Shown piece after piece: positions 8,068-16,692 of a DNA stretch of 64,000 nt. Under the pieces are notes generated by a model. It was not told where the DNA came from. It saw only the letters and a list, made by a program, of their open reading frames with translations, and ran no database searches. Within the stretch, counting starts at the first letter, position 1, and each line of letters opens with the position of its first letter. This DNA is from JANRIC01 sp033765345. Its GTDB lineage: Bacteria; Bacteroidota; Bacteroidia; Cytophagales; Microscillaceae. Made by a program: the position numbers and the translations under genes. The stretch covers positions 32,557 through 96,556 of the forward strand of contig JANRIC010000039.1 in assembly GCA_033765345.1 (NCBI GenBank). Reading direction: 5' to 3'.

Positions 8068-9768
8068 ATGCTGAAACAAATTGAAAATTATATCACGCTT
8101 TTTGTAGATTTTGTTTGGGGAATGCCTTTGCTGATACTGCTGGTAGGAGGAGGTTCTATTTTTTTGATTTATTCACAATTTATACCCTTTCGGTATTTTA
8201 GGCATGCCATTGCTATTTTGATGGGTAAATATGACGATAAAAACGATCCGGGCGAAATCAATCACTATCAGGCCTTAGCAGCAGCTCTGGCAGCTACGAT
8301 TGGCGTGGGGAATATCAGTGGGGTAGCAGTAGCCATTACTACGGGTGGTCCGGGAGCTGTTTTTTGGATGTGGGTAAGTGCCGTAGTGGGCATGGCTACC
8401 AAATACTTTACCTGCACCTTATCAGTGATGTATCGGGGCAAAGATTCTTTGGGCGACCTACAGGGAGGACCGATGTATGTGATTGAAGAAGGTATGGGCA
8501 GGCAGTGGAAACCCCTAGCAGTGTTTTTTTGCCTGGCCGGGATGATTGGTTGTTTCCCGATTTTTCAGGCCAACCAACTGACCGAAGTAGTAAGGAGTGT
8601 GGTATTGGTGCCGAACCATTGGGTGGGTGAAAATACATTTTATACAGATCTGGCCACAGGAATAGGCATCGTAATCATCGTATCATTGGTGATTTTTGGA
8701 GGCATCAAGCGGATAGGTGTAATTGCTGGAAGCATGATGCCTCTGATGGTGATTTCGTATGTGCTGAGTTGTTTTTATATCTTATTCTACAATATCCAAA
8801 ATATCCCTAGTGGATTTTATACCATTTTTACAGATGCTTTTTCAGGCAATGCTTTATTGGGTGGGGCTGTGGGTACACTCATTATTATAGGTGTAAAAAG
8901 AGCCGCCTTCTCCAATGAAGCTGGCATAGGCACTTCGCCGATGATGCACGGTGCCGTCAAAACCAAAGAACCCGTACGCGAGGGTTTGGTAGCCATGATG
9001 GAGCCTTTTATAGATACCATTGTGGTTTGTACGATGACTGCCCTCATCATCATTATGAGTGGCGTGTGGCAGCATAAAATTGATCCCCAAAAACCAGTTG
9101 CCATTCAGGTAGAAAATTCTCAGGAAGGTGGAAAAGTTGTATTCAAAATCAAAGCTACCAAACCCGACCCCAAAGTGCAGACCGAACAACCACAGCTTGC
9201 TCAAAAAGGGCAAGAAGATTATCACCTTAAAGCAGATATTCGTGGAGATAGCATTGTACTTATCAGCGAATCGGGTGCTTTGCCTACTCAACTTGAGCTA
9301 AAAGCCGATAATCAAATTAAAAACATTCCCCTGATCATCAAACAACAGGAAATCTCAGGGCAAAACTACATCATCCTCAAAGAAGACCGATCCCGAGGCG
9401 TGACGGTCACAGCAGAAGTATTCAACCAGGCTATGCCAGGTTTTGGACAATACATTCTACTGTTTTGTATCTCTATCTTTGCGCTTACGACCTTGTTTTC
9501 CTATTCTTATTACGGGATGAAGTGCTTTGCCTATCTTTTTGGAGCAAAGTACAAATCACTTTACAACATATTCTACGTGGCATCTATTATCTTCGGTGCT
9601 GTAGCCAGCGTCAAAGCTGCCGTAGGCATAATTGACGGCATGTATGCCCTCATGGCAGTGCCTACAATGGGTTCTACGCTCTATCTGGCTCCCAGAGTGA
9701 TGCGGGCATCCAGGGATTATTTCTCAAGGTTAAAGGCATCAAAGGCGCAGGCAAAAGCTAAGGTCTAA
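8068..9768 (+). CDS. Alanine/glycine:sodium symporter (AGCS family) with a hydrophilic insertion
   Basis: ATG at 8068 is preferred over an upstream TTG because it gives the usual MLKQIENYITLFVDFVWG start. The 566-residue protein carries AGCS hallmarks: ALAATIGVGNISGVAVAI, GGPGAVFWMW, QGGPMYVIEEGMG, FSNEAGIGTSPMMHGA and, near the end, FSYSYYGMKC. About 10-11 membrane helices are expected. Family members usually have only a short loop after the IIIMSGVW helix, but here about 120 hydrophilic residues (from QHKIDPQKP to RSRGVTVTAEVF) intervene. The insertion is rich in beta-type and charged residues and probably forms an extramembrane domain. Transport of alanine or glycine with Na+ is inferred from family. 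Confidence 0.88.
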   Translation: MLKQIENYITLFVDFVWGMPLLILLVGGGSIFLIYSQFIPFRYFRHAIAILMGKYDDKNDPGEINHYQALAAALAATIGVGNISGVAVAITTGGPGAVFWMWVSAVVGMATKYFTCTLSVMYRGKDSLGDLQGGPMYVIEEGMGRQWKPLAVFFCLAGMIGCFPIFQANQLTEVVRSVVLVPNHWVGENTFYTDLATGIGIVIIVSLVIFGGIKRIGVIAGSMMPLMVISYVLSCFYILFYNIQNIPSGFYTIFTDAFSGNALLGGAVGTLIIIGVKRAAFSNEAGIGTSPMMHGAVKTKEPVREGLVAMMEPFIDTIVVCTMTALIIIMSGVWQHKIDPQKPVAIQVENSQEGGKVVFKIKATKPDPKVQTEQPQLAQKGQEDYHLKADIRGDSIVLISESGALPTQLELKADNQIKNIPLIIKQQEISGQNYIILKEDRSRGVTVTAEVFNQAMPGFGQYILLFCISIFALTTLFSYSYYGMKCFAYLFGAKYKSLYNIFYVASIIFGAVASVKAAVGIIDGMYALMAVPTMGSTLYLAPRVMRASRDYFSRLKASKAQAKAKV

Positions 9769-9896
9769 AGATTCAAGTAATAGTATTTTCAAAAGATTAT
9801 TTTGAATTTTCACTGAAATAAAGAAAATTATAAAACTTTTTTGGGAAAGCTTGATTGGATGAAAAGACTCAATATGGTTTTCCCAAAATTAATTCC

Positions 9897-9904
9897 TACT
9901 TTTG
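9897..9904 (+). promoter_or_regulatory. Putative -7 element of the aminotransferase gene
   Basis: TACTTTTG fits TAnnTTTG and lies 24 bp before the ATG at 9928; a GGTTTT sequence sits about 20 bp further upstream. Confidence 0.4.
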
Positions 9905-9927
9905 CCCTTCTTTAAAAAAAGGATATT

Positions 9928-11238
9928 ATGCGACAGCAACTACTTCGCCTCGGTGCCAAGGAATTGAGCTATGAAATCCGAGGAATTGTCAAAAAAGCAG
10001 AACAATTACAGGCTTTAAATCAACCCATCTTTTGGGAAAATATCGGTGACCCTATCCAAAAAAATGCCCGTATTCCCCAATGGATGAAGGACATCATCAT
10101 TCGACTTGCCCAACAGGACGAAACCTACGGCTACTGCCATTCCAAAGGCGTGCCTGCTACCCGTGAGTTTCTGGCCAAAGAAAACAATGCCCTGGGCGGC
10201 GTTCAGATTACAGCACAGGATATTTTGTTTTTTAACGGACTGGGTGATGCCATCGGCAAAATTTATCAGTATCTTCTGCCCACCTCACGGATTATCGGTC
10301 CTTCACCGGCCTATTCTACCCACTCCTCCGCCGAAGGGGCACACGCCAATCATCATCCCCTGACCTATACCTTAGACCCTGACAATCGCTGGTTTCCAGA
10401 TATGGAAGACCTTTATCTGAAAGTAAAATACAATCCCAATATTGTAGGTATCCTCATTATCAATCCAGATAACCCTACTGGGATGGTCTATCCTCTTGAG
10501 ATTCTCCGGAGTTTTGTCGAAATAGCCCGTGAGTTTAACCTTTTTCTGATCTGTGACGAAATCTACCGCAATGTAACCTACAACGGCGCAAAGGCTTATG
10601 CATTAGCACAATACATTGGCGATGTACCCGGAATTGCCCTCAAAGGCATCTCCAAAGAAATGCCCTGGCCTGGAGCTCGCTGCGGATGGATTGAATACTA
10701 TAACCGCGGAAAAGACCCTGATTTCAAGCAACTTTGTGAGACGCTAGACAATGCCAAGATGATCGAGGTCTGCTCTACCAAACTGCCTCAACTAGCCATA
10801 CCCTTGATCAAAAGTGACCCCCGTTATGCACCCTACCGCGAAGAAGAGAATCGTAAAATCGGATATCGTAGCAAAAAACTCACCGAATTCCTGGGAGATA
10901 TTGCCGAAATCTATTTTAATGAAACCTTCGGGGCTTTTTACAATACAATCATTTTTAAAAAAGACGTGCTTAAGCCCAATCAGAGCTTGCACATCGATAA
11001 TCCAAAAATACAAGAGCTTCTCGATGGCTGGCTTCTGGAAGAAAACATGGCACTTGACAAACGTTTTGTGTATTATATGCTTGCTGCCAAAGGCGTTTGT
11101 GTAGTACCAGTTTCTTCTTTTTGTTCTGATTTACAAGGATTTAGAGTTACTCTTTTGGAACAAGATGAAAAAACCATGCTCGAGATCTACCGCCGCCTTC
11201 GAGAAGGTATTCAGGAATACGTACGTTCGGGGCAGTAA
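9928..11238 (+). CDS. PLP-dependent class I/II aminotransferase
   Basis: The 436-residue protein has the fold-type I aminotransferase pattern. Visible motifs are GYCHSKGVPATREF (substrate-side loop), NPDNPTG (179-185), LICDEIYRNV with the PLP-nitrogen aspartate D210, the Schiff-base lysine in GISKEMPWPGARCGW (K243) and R251. It resembles alanine or aspartate-type aminotransferases of Bacteroidota. The exact amino donor cannot be read from sequence. It is cytoplasmic, a single gene, and converges on the M20 hydrolase gene with 16 bp between. All catalytic residues appear present. Confidence 0.88.
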   Translation: MRQQLLRLGAKELSYEIRGIVKKAEQLQALNQPIFWENIGDPIQKNARIPQWMKDIIIRLAQQDETYGYCHSKGVPATREFLAKENNALGGVQITAQDILFFNGLGDAIGKIYQYLLPTSRIIGPSPAYSTHSSAEGAHANHHPLTYTLDPDNRWFPDMEDLYLKVKYNPNIVGILIINPDNPTGMVYPLEILRSFVEIAREFNLFLICDEIYRNVTYNGAKAYALAQYIGDVPGIALKGISKEMPWPGARCGWIEYYNRGKDPDFKQLCETLDNAKMIEVCSTKLPQLAIPLIKSDPRYAPYREEENRKIGYRSKKLTEFLGDIAEIYFNETFGAFYNTIIFKKDVLKPNQSLHIDNPKIQELLDGWLLEENMALDKRFVYYMLAAKGVCVVPVSSFCSDLQGFRVTLLEQDEKTMLEIYRRLREGIQEYVRSGQ

Positions 11239-11254
11239 TTGTTTATTTAATTTC

Positions 11255-12481
11255 TCAATCCTTGCATAGCTTCAAAACTGCCTGAAGCATTACCTCGATG
11301 CCTTTTACCATATCGTCCAAATCTGTGTGTTCGGCTGGGTTATGGCTGATACCGTCTTTGCTGGGTACAAATACCATCGCTGCGGGGTATCGGTGAGCCA
11401 TCAGTTGGGCATCATGACCAGCACCACTACGCATCTTAAGGTAGGGATAGCCTAAGCCCTGTGTGCATTCTTCTAAAACACTTACAATCTGAGGCGAAAA
11501 GTCAATGGGCTGAAAACGAACCAGGTCTTGAGTAAAAAGCTTTAGATCATATTTTTTTGCAATGGTTTGAGCGATCTGGTCTAGTTCTTTCTGAACTTCT
11601 TCCAAAATTTCAGCATCAGGGTTTCGTTGGTCTATGATGAGCTTTGCGATAGCAGGTATAATATTGGGTTGATTGGGTACAAATTCTAATTTACCGACAT
11701 TAATTACCTGAGTTTCCTGGTACTGTATACTTAGCTCCTGTGCTTTGAGAATCAGTTCGGCAGCACCCAAGCCTGCATTTCTGCGGTATTTCATAGGAGT
11801 AGTGCCGGCGTGATTGGCGATGCCTTCAAAGGTGTATTCCGTCCAGTAAATTCCCTGTACTTTTTCCACGATACCAATCGGAATTTGCGCCTGTTCTAAA
11901 ATGGGGCCTTGCTCAATGTGTAATTCTAAAAAGGCTTTAATATCTAAAACAGAGGTGTCAAAATCTCCCCGATAGCCGATCTGATCGAGTGCCTCTTTCA
12001 GCGTGAGCGTAGTTCCGTCCAAGGCTGGAGATGGATAGATGTTTTCCAGGGTCTCGACTCCGGCAAATACGGCACTTCCCATCATATCGGGTGCAAATCG
12101 ATTGCCTTCTTCATTGGTAAAGTTAATGATTGCCAGCCCTTTATCACTATGAAAGCCCTGGTCTGCAAGCATCTCGAGAATGACTAAAGCAGCCACTATA
12201 CCCAGTACGCCGTCGTATTTGCCGCCATTGGCTACACTATCCAAATGAGAACCCAATGCAATCAAAGGCGCGTGGAGTTTATCTTTTTGAATCCCAATCA
12301 TATTTCCTATAGGGTCTACGTAGACCTGCAGACCGAGCTTTTGCATGTCATATTTGAGTAAATCACGGGTATTTTTATCTTCTTCACTGAGTGCAAGGCG
12401 ATAAATGCCTGCTTCATTCGCTTTGCTGTATTGATTGTATTGCTCGATAAGCTCTTGTACCCGATTTTTATTGATTTTCAT
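11255..12481 (-). CDS. M20-family amidohydrolase (allantoate or N-carbamoyl-amino-acid hydrolase type)
   Basis: The 408-residue protein shows the M20 metal-binding motifs GSHLDSV (77-83), GGKYDGVLG with the bridging Asp90, and FTNEEGNRF (121-129). It also has LELHIEQGP and, near the C-terminus, RSGAGHDAQLMA and HNPAEHTDLDDM. This set is typical of the hydantoinase/carbamoylase (HyuC/AllC) subgroup, which cleaves N-carbamoyl or ureido groups from amino acids or allantoate with two metal ions. The neighbouring aminotransferase suggests amino-acid catabolism, but the two converge and are not in one operon. Substrate is not determinable. Confidence 0.87.
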   Translation of the reverse strand: MKINKNRVQELIEQYNQYSKANEAGIYRLALSEEDKNTRDLLKYDMQKLGLQVYVDPIGNMIGIQKDKLHAPLIALGSHLDSVANGGKYDGVLGIVAALVILEMLADQGFHSDKGLAIINFTNEEGNRFAPDMMGSAVFAGVETLENIYPSPALDGTTLTLKEALDQIGYRGDFDTSVLDIKAFLELHIEQGPILEQAQIPIGIVEKVQGIYWTEYTFEGIANHAGTTPMKYRRNAGLGAAELILKAQELSIQYQETQVINVGKLEFVPNQPNIIPAIAKLIIDQRNPDAEILEEVQKELDQIAQTIAKKYDLKLFTQDLVRFQPIDFSPQIVSVLEECTQGLGYPYLKMRSGAGHDAQLMAHRYPAAMVFVPSKDGISHNPAEHTDLDDMVKGIEVMLQAVLKLCKD

Positions 12482-12669
12482 ACATTATTTAAGATCAAAT
12501 TTTTATATATTTAAATGTAGAAGCAATATAATAAAATATTATCAATCTTTATAATGCTTTTTTATTCGGAATTATTCTATTAAAAATGTTTCAATTCCGT
12601 ATAAATAGGAAATAATTTTATTTTTTGTATTTTCAGTGATTGTTTTTTAATTTGCCGAAAATTAAGGTC

Positions 12670-13539
12670 ATGCAGTTATCCTTGTTTCCAGATATTATCC
12701 CGAATCAACTTTCGCTTTTCCCGAATTATGCGCCCAAGGTTCAGAATTCGACCAAGGAAATGCTGCAGCCGGAATCCGAACTAGCCCTAACTTATCCCGA
12801 ATCTGACGGCAAACCAATGGCTGAAAATACCGAACACTACGATTTGCTGACCATGATTAAGTCAGCTTTAGACGTACTTTTTGAAGATAACCCCGAAGTT
12901 TTTATTGCCGGTGACCTGCTATGGTATCCTGTAAAAGGTGACCCCAAAATCAAAGTTGCACCTGATGTGATGGTTGCACTCGGAAGGCCTAAAGGGCGGA
13001 GAGGTGCTTATGTGCAGTACAAAGAAGGAGGTGTAGCGCCTCAGGTGATTTTTGAAATTCTCTCTCCAGGAAATTCCAACCGAGAGATGCAGAGAAAACA
13101 TCATTTCTATAGCAAATACGGGGTAGTAGAATATTTTGTCTACCATACCAAAAGCCGCGAAATTACGCTGCAAATCCGGGTGGGGGACTATCTGGTCACT
13201 GCACTTCCTTTTCTCAATAACCAAAGTGCTTTGCTGGGCATTCGCCTGGAGGTCATTGATGGAGCATTGAAAGTAATCCGTCCGGATGGTAGCATCGCTC
13301 TGACCTATTCTGAACAACATCAGCAATGGAAAAAAGTAGAAGAAGAGGTGCGAGAGGAAAAACTAGCCCGAAAGGAAGCCGAAGAAGAAGCCAAAACTGA
13401 AAGAGAAAAAGCCGAAGCCGAAAGACTTGAAAAAGAACGTGCCCAACAAGAAGCCGAAGCCGAAAGACTTGAAAAAGAACGTGCCCTAGCAGAGCTTGAG
13501 CTTCTTCGCGAACTTCTCAAAAGACAAAACGGTAACTGA
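12670..13539 (+). CDS. Uma2-family PD-(D/E)XK endonuclease-like protein with coiled-coil tail
   Basis: ATG at 12670 is chosen over an upstream TTG at 12640, giving 289 residues. The core (about 50-190) is a Uma2/DUF820 domain: AGDLLWYPVKG, KVAPDVMVALG, PQVIFEILSPGN and KHHFYSKYGVVEYFVYHTKS, with the acidic nuclease-like residues in place. The last 80 residues are a charged coiled coil in which the segment EAERLEKERA is repeated. Uma2 proteins are predicted restriction-like nucleases, often multicopy in Cytophagales and cyanobacteria, and are poorly characterised. A 21-bp minisatellite begins 19 bp after the stop codon. Confidence 0.85.
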   Translation: MQLSLFPDIIPNQLSLFPNYAPKVQNSTKEMLQPESELALTYPESDGKPMAENTEHYDLLTMIKSALDVLFEDNPEVFIAGDLLWYPVKGDPKIKVAPDVMVALGRPKGRRGAYVQYKEGGVAPQVIFEILSPGNSNREMQRKHHFYSKYGVVEYFVYHTKSREITLQIRVGDYLVTALPFLNNQSALLGIRLEVIDGALKVIRPDGSIALTYSEQHQQWKKVEEEVREEKLARKEAEEEAKTEREKAEAERLEKERAQQEAEAERLEKERALAELELLRELLKRQNGN

Positions 13540-13558
13540 GATGCAGTATAGGAAGGAA

Positions 13559-13811
13559 TTCTTTGTCCATGTAGAAAAATTTTTTGTCCATGTGGAAGAA
13601 TTCTTTATCCATGTGGAAGAATTCTTTATCCATGTGGAAGAATTCTTTGTTTATGTGGAAAAATTCTTTGTTTATGTGGAAAAATTCTTTGTCCATGTGG
13701 AAAGATTCTTTGTCCATGTGGAAAGATTCTTTGTCTATGTGGAAAGATTCTTTGTCCATGTGGAAGAATTCTTTGTCCATGTGGAAGGAACTCTTTGTCC
13801 ATGTGGAAGAA
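13559..13811. repeat. Minisatellite: 12 tandem copies of a 21-bp unit
   Basis: The consensus is TTCTTTGTCCATGTGGAAGA plus A. Twelve units run from 13559; all are 21 bp apart from one extra base at 13790 between units 11 and 12. Variation is ordered: units 3-4 share ATCC, 5-6 share GTTTATG, 7-9 share GAAAGA, as expected of unit duplication. Because 21 is a multiple of three and the unit lacks stops in several frames, long spurious open frames run through it on both strands. An ATG at 13541 would read FFVHVEE heptads, but most unit differences are non-synonymous and the extra base breaks the frame, so coding is doubtful. Confidence 0.9.
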
Positions 13812-13892
13812 TTGACTTATAAGAATAAGTATTTCAAGCACCAGATTTAGAAATTATCCGCACCCGACACCCGACACCCAAAAAACCACTCC

Positions 13893-14627
13893 TCAAAGCT
13901 GATCAATGCGCCAAAGCCCCAGGCACTTATCGCTGTACGCGCCGTTTCCTTCGGAGCATTGTTCGTTGATGAGATCAATGGGTTTTGGAAAATGAAAGGG
14001 TGCTTTCTCGAGGTTGAGTACCCGCCAGTCACCTGTTTGAATATCAAAATTATAGCGATTTGGATTGGTAAAAGTTGTGGTGAGTAGGTATTTACTTTGG
14101 CTGGTTTTGATTTGTTGGAGAGCCTTAAAAAAATCTTCATAAGAAAAATGCACCAGACAATCTCTGCAAAGGATAAGGTCAACAGCAGGGAGCGAATCTT
14201 CTGTGAGGTTGAGAAGCTCAAAGCGAATTTGAGCTTTTTGAGCGTATTTTTCTTGATTTTGATGTACAATGGCTTCTACAATATCGGCACCTGTGTATGC
14301 TATTTTTTGGAGATCGACTTCTTTCATCCAATTAAAGTCTCCACAGGGGATGTCAAGTATGGATGTAATGCTAAATTTTTCAAATAAAATCTTGAGTTCT
14401 TTACGGATTGCTGCGGTTTGTTCCAGATTTGAACCCATGCCGGATATACTTTCCGAATCACCCCAATAATTACTTTGATAGATTTCTGTAAATATATCTT
14501 GTTGGGATTTGCCGTAAAACCGACTGCGATTTTTGAACAAAGAATAACGAACGTATCGGTAATAATCCCGAAGGCTTTTGGGTATCAGGTCTCTGATAGG
14601 GCTTAAAATTTTAAGGAGTAATCTCAT
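13893..14627 (-). CDS. Class I SAM-dependent methyltransferase
   Basis: The 244-residue protein has the SAM-binding motif I ILDIPCGDFNWM (90-101), a motif II-like YTGADIV (110-117), and LILCRDCLVHFSYEDF as the motif IV/post-I region. The N-terminal 60 residues are basic (LRDYYRYVRYSLFKNRSRFY). The substrate is unknown; similar proteins occur in cell-surface or glycan contexts. Its start codon overlaps the stop of the upstream alpha/beta hydrolase by 4 bp (ATGA), so the two are translationally coupled. It is the last gene of a three-gene minus-strand operon. Confidence 0.83.
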   Translation of the reverse strand: MRLLLKILSPIRDLIPKSLRDYYRYVRYSLFKNRSRFYGKSQQDIFTEIYQSNYWGDSESISGMGSNLEQTAAIRKELKILFEKFSITSILDIPCGDFNWMKEVDLQKIAYTGADIVEAIVHQNQEKYAQKAQIRFELLNLTEDSLPAVDLILCRDCLVHFSYEDFFKALQQIKTSQSKYLLTTTFTNPNRYNFDIQTGDWRVLNLEKAPFHFPKPIDLINEQCSEGNGAYSDKCLGLWRIDQL

Positions 14628-15517
14628 ACGAATTCACTTTTTCCGAAAACTAATGGGTTCAAAAATTTATATAAATCCATAGAAAAGCGGGCTGGATATT
14701 CATATTGTAGGAAGTGTCCGCAATGCTCATAGAGTTTTAATTGGGCTTGAGGGATTTTCTCAGCACCTCTTCGGGCGACACTTTCGGTGCTGAGTTGGTG
14801 GAGCAAGCGATTGGGAATCAGGCGGTCTTCTTTACCAAAACAAACCAAAGTCGGGGCTTTGATTTGGGGCAAATCATCAAAAACGGGCTCATCCATCATG
14901 CCTTTGACAGAGCGATACAAGACGACGGGCAGGTTGGGGTGCTCTCGGAGCGAATAAAAATCACGGCTGAATTCCTTTAATTTGGCGTATTCCTGTTCAT
15001 TGAGTTGGTGAAAATAGTTTTTGAGGTTGAGCACCAGTTTAAGGTATTGAGAAGTATTAAAAATACCAGGCAGGGTAAATTGCTTGAGTAGCAACTGCTC
15101 GGTAGCGGTAAAGGTTTCAAACCCGGCCGGTGCTACCAATATCAGATGAGAAAAAAGTTCTGCATGCTTTAGGGCAAGTTTGATAGAAATCTGTCCGCCC
15201 ATTGAGTGCCCCACCAACACAACTTTGGGTATTTTGAGGTATTCTATCAGTTGGTGTATGGTATCTGCATAAAAAGAAATGCTATATGAAAAATCAGCAC
15301 TGCTGCTTGAAAGTCCGTGACCGGGTAAATCCAGCGCCACACAACGATAATAATTTTGCAAGCTTTTGATATTTTTGGCCCAAACAGGCAGGTAACTTGC
15401 AAAGCCGTGTACAAATACCAGGCATTCCTGTCCTTTGCCTACATCGATGTAGGCAATCTCCATTTGATCAAGAAAAAGCTTTCTTACAGGAAAGGGATAA
15501 TTTGTATGAATAATCAT
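14624..15517 (-). CDS. Alpha/beta hydrolase
   Basis: The 297-residue protein has an oxyanion-hole motif FVHGFASYLPVW (35-46), the nucleophile elbow VGHSMGGQ with Ser105, the acid in CFGKEDRLIP and the catalytic His in EHCGHFLQYEYP. It looks complete and cytoplasmic, an esterase/lipase-like enzyme with unknown substrate. It starts 4 bp after the stop of the MlaF-like ATPase gene and overlaps the methyltransferase by 4 bp, so the three are probably cotranscribed. That context hints at lipid or envelope metabolism, which is inference. Confidence 0.85.
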   Translation of the reverse strand: MIIHTNYPFPVRKLFLDQMEIAYIDVGKGQECLVFVHGFASYLPVWAKNIKSLQNYYRCVALDLPGHGLSSSSADFSYSISFYADTIHQLIEYLKIPKVVLVGHSMGGQISIKLALKHAELFSHLILVAPAGFETFTATEQLLLKQFTLPGIFNTSQYLKLVLNLKNYFHQLNEQEYAKLKEFSRDFYSLREHPNLPVVLYRSVKGMMDEPVFDDLPQIKAPTLVCFGKEDRLIPNRLLHQLSTESVARRGAEKIPQAQLKLYEHCGHFLQYEYPARFSMDLYKFLNPLVFGKSEFV

Positions 15518-15521
15518 AAAA

Positions 15522-16274
15522 TTACAGGTGAGTTTTTAATTCTCTGAGTAATTTATTAGAAAAAACAAATTCATTGAGTTCTTCTACTTCTGAATGAGAG
15601 ATCTGTTTGTTGTTACCTTCCCAGATTTTGGATCCTTGATGCAAAAACATAATATTTTCTCCAATTTCCATAACCGAATTCATATCATGGCTTACGATGA
15701 CGGTAGTGGTATTGTATTCGTGGGTGATTTCCTGCACAAGGTTATCAATTTTGATGGCTGTCAGGGGGTCTAAGCCCGAGTTAGGTTCATCTACAAATAA
15801 GTATCTGGAATTCATCACGATGGCACGGGCGATACCCACTCTTTTTTGCATTCCTCCGCTAATTTCGGAAGGCATCCGCTTGGCAGCGTGTGTAAGTCCG
15901 ACTCTTTCTAGGCAAAACTGTACCCGTTCTTTTTTTTCGCTACGACTCATGTCTGTGAGCATATTGAGGGGAAACATCACGTTTTCTTCCACGGTTTTGG
16001 AATCAAACAAGGCGCCTCCCTGAAAAAGCATCCCTATCTCACGGCGAATTTCGCGTTTGACTTCAATATTGCATCGGGTAAATTCCCTTCCGTGGTAGTA
16101 TACATCGCCTTGGGTGGGAGGGATCAGCCCTACGATACATTTGAGCAATACACTTTTTCCGGTACCACTGGCGCCGATGATCATATTGGTTTTGCCTTGA
16201 TAAAAGGTTCCGTTAATACCTTTGAGTATTTCTTTGTCACCAAATGTTTTTCTGATATTTGAGATTTCTATCAT
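15522..16274 (-). CDS. ABC transporter ATP-binding protein, MlaF-like
   Basis: The 250-residue ATPase has Walker A GASGTGKS (34-41), a Q-loop FQGGALFDSKTVEENV, the signature ISGGMQKR (138-145), Walker B YLFVDEP (158-164), and a final VIVSHDMNS switch. FQGGALFDS and SGGMQKRVGIARAI are typical of the MlaF/Ttg2A subfamily that powers retrograde phospholipid transport with MlaE and an MCE protein. Its D-loop reads NSGLDP where TSGLDP is more common. No MlaE permease or MCE protein lies next to it here. It heads a minus-strand operon with an alpha/beta hydrolase and a methyltransferase. Confidence 0.87.
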   Translation of the reverse strand: MIEISNIRKTFGDKEILKGINGTFYQGKTNMIIGASGTGKSVLLKCIVGLIPPTQGDVYYHGREFTRCNIEVKREIRREIGMLFQGGALFDSKTVEENVMFPLNMLTDMSRSEKKERVQFCLERVGLTHAAKRMPSEISGGMQKRVGIARAIVMNSRYLFVDEPNSGLDPLTAIKIDNLVQEITHEYNTTTVIVSHDMNSVMEIGENIMFLHQGSKIWEGNNKQISHSEVEELNEFVFSNKLLRELKTHL

Positions 16275-16293
16275 ACCCTTGATTTGTTAGGCT

Positions 16294-16301
16294 CAAATAT
16301 A
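16294..16301 (-). promoter_or_regulatory. Putative -7 element of the MlaF-like operon
   Basis: Reads TATATTTG on the minus strand, 19 bp before the ATG of the ATPase gene; a good match to TAnnTTTG, without a clear -33 box. Confidence 0.42.
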
Positions 16302-16375
16302 GGCAAAAAAAATCTTTGTAGACGATTAGATCAAACATAAGTGTATTCACTTTTCCTTTCTTTATGATGAATTCC

Positions 16376-16419
16376 GCCACGAATGCACGAATCAGTGTAT
16401 TTATTCGTACATTCGTGGC
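16376..16419. repeat. Stem-loop repeat with GCCACGAATG ends
   Basis: Inverted repeat with 17-bp arms (16376-16392 and 16403-16419) differing at one position, and a 10-nt loop. It starts with GCCACGAATGCACGAAT. There is no T tract. It looks like a dispersed intergenic palindrome rather than a terminator. Confidence 0.7.
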
Positions 16420-16484
16420 AACCTATTCCTACAAACTGTTGGTGTGTTAAATAGGTATGATCCACAAAATTTGTCAGACAACCA

Positions 16485-16612
16485 TTAATTTAATTTTTCC
16501 TCGAAATAATTCAGGATTTCATCCAATGCCTTCCGAGTAGGATGGTTGGCTTACAAAGTCGAGCAATAAGTACATAATGACCTTTTTTGGGAGTACATTT
16601 AATTTAATTCGT
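16485..16612 (-). pseudogene. Remnant of a dienelactone hydrolase gene (3' end only)
   Basis: The stretch aligns base by base with the 3' end of the intact dienelactone hydrolase gene at 19667-20449. It reads HPTRKALDEILNYFEEKLN then stop, against HPTRKALDEILDYFTLKLK in the intact gene. Upstream of that the remnant has a stop (TAA) and small deletions, so the frame is broken, yet blocks such as CAGGATTTCATCCA and GCCTTCCGAGTAGGATG remain identical. Nothing recognisable of the 5' two-thirds is left. It is probably a decayed paralogue 3 kb from the intact gene. Confidence 0.8.
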
Positions 16613-16692
16613 CCCCATGTGGTACACAGACCAGTAATTCCAGTCTGTGTAGACCAGATAATCAGAAAGCGAAGGAGGCTGCCTTGGGCGCA
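16613..16692. other. Short stem-loop downstream of the outer-membrane barrel gene
   Basis: Contains 9-bp arms TACACAGAC (16623-16631) and GTCTGTGTA (16643-16651) without a T tract. With the remnant and the GCCACGAATG palindrome, it accounts for most of the non-coding 16275-16692 region. Confidence 0.4.

Noticed and set aside
8854..9291. 145-codon open frame opposite the symporter gene
   Set aside because: Antisense shadow; composition and lack of motifs do not support a gene.
13517..13850. Several overlapping small open frames through the 21-bp array on both strands
   Set aside because: They arise because the 21-bp unit is a multiple of three and lacks stops; unit variants are mostly non-synonymous and a one-base shift breaks the frame.
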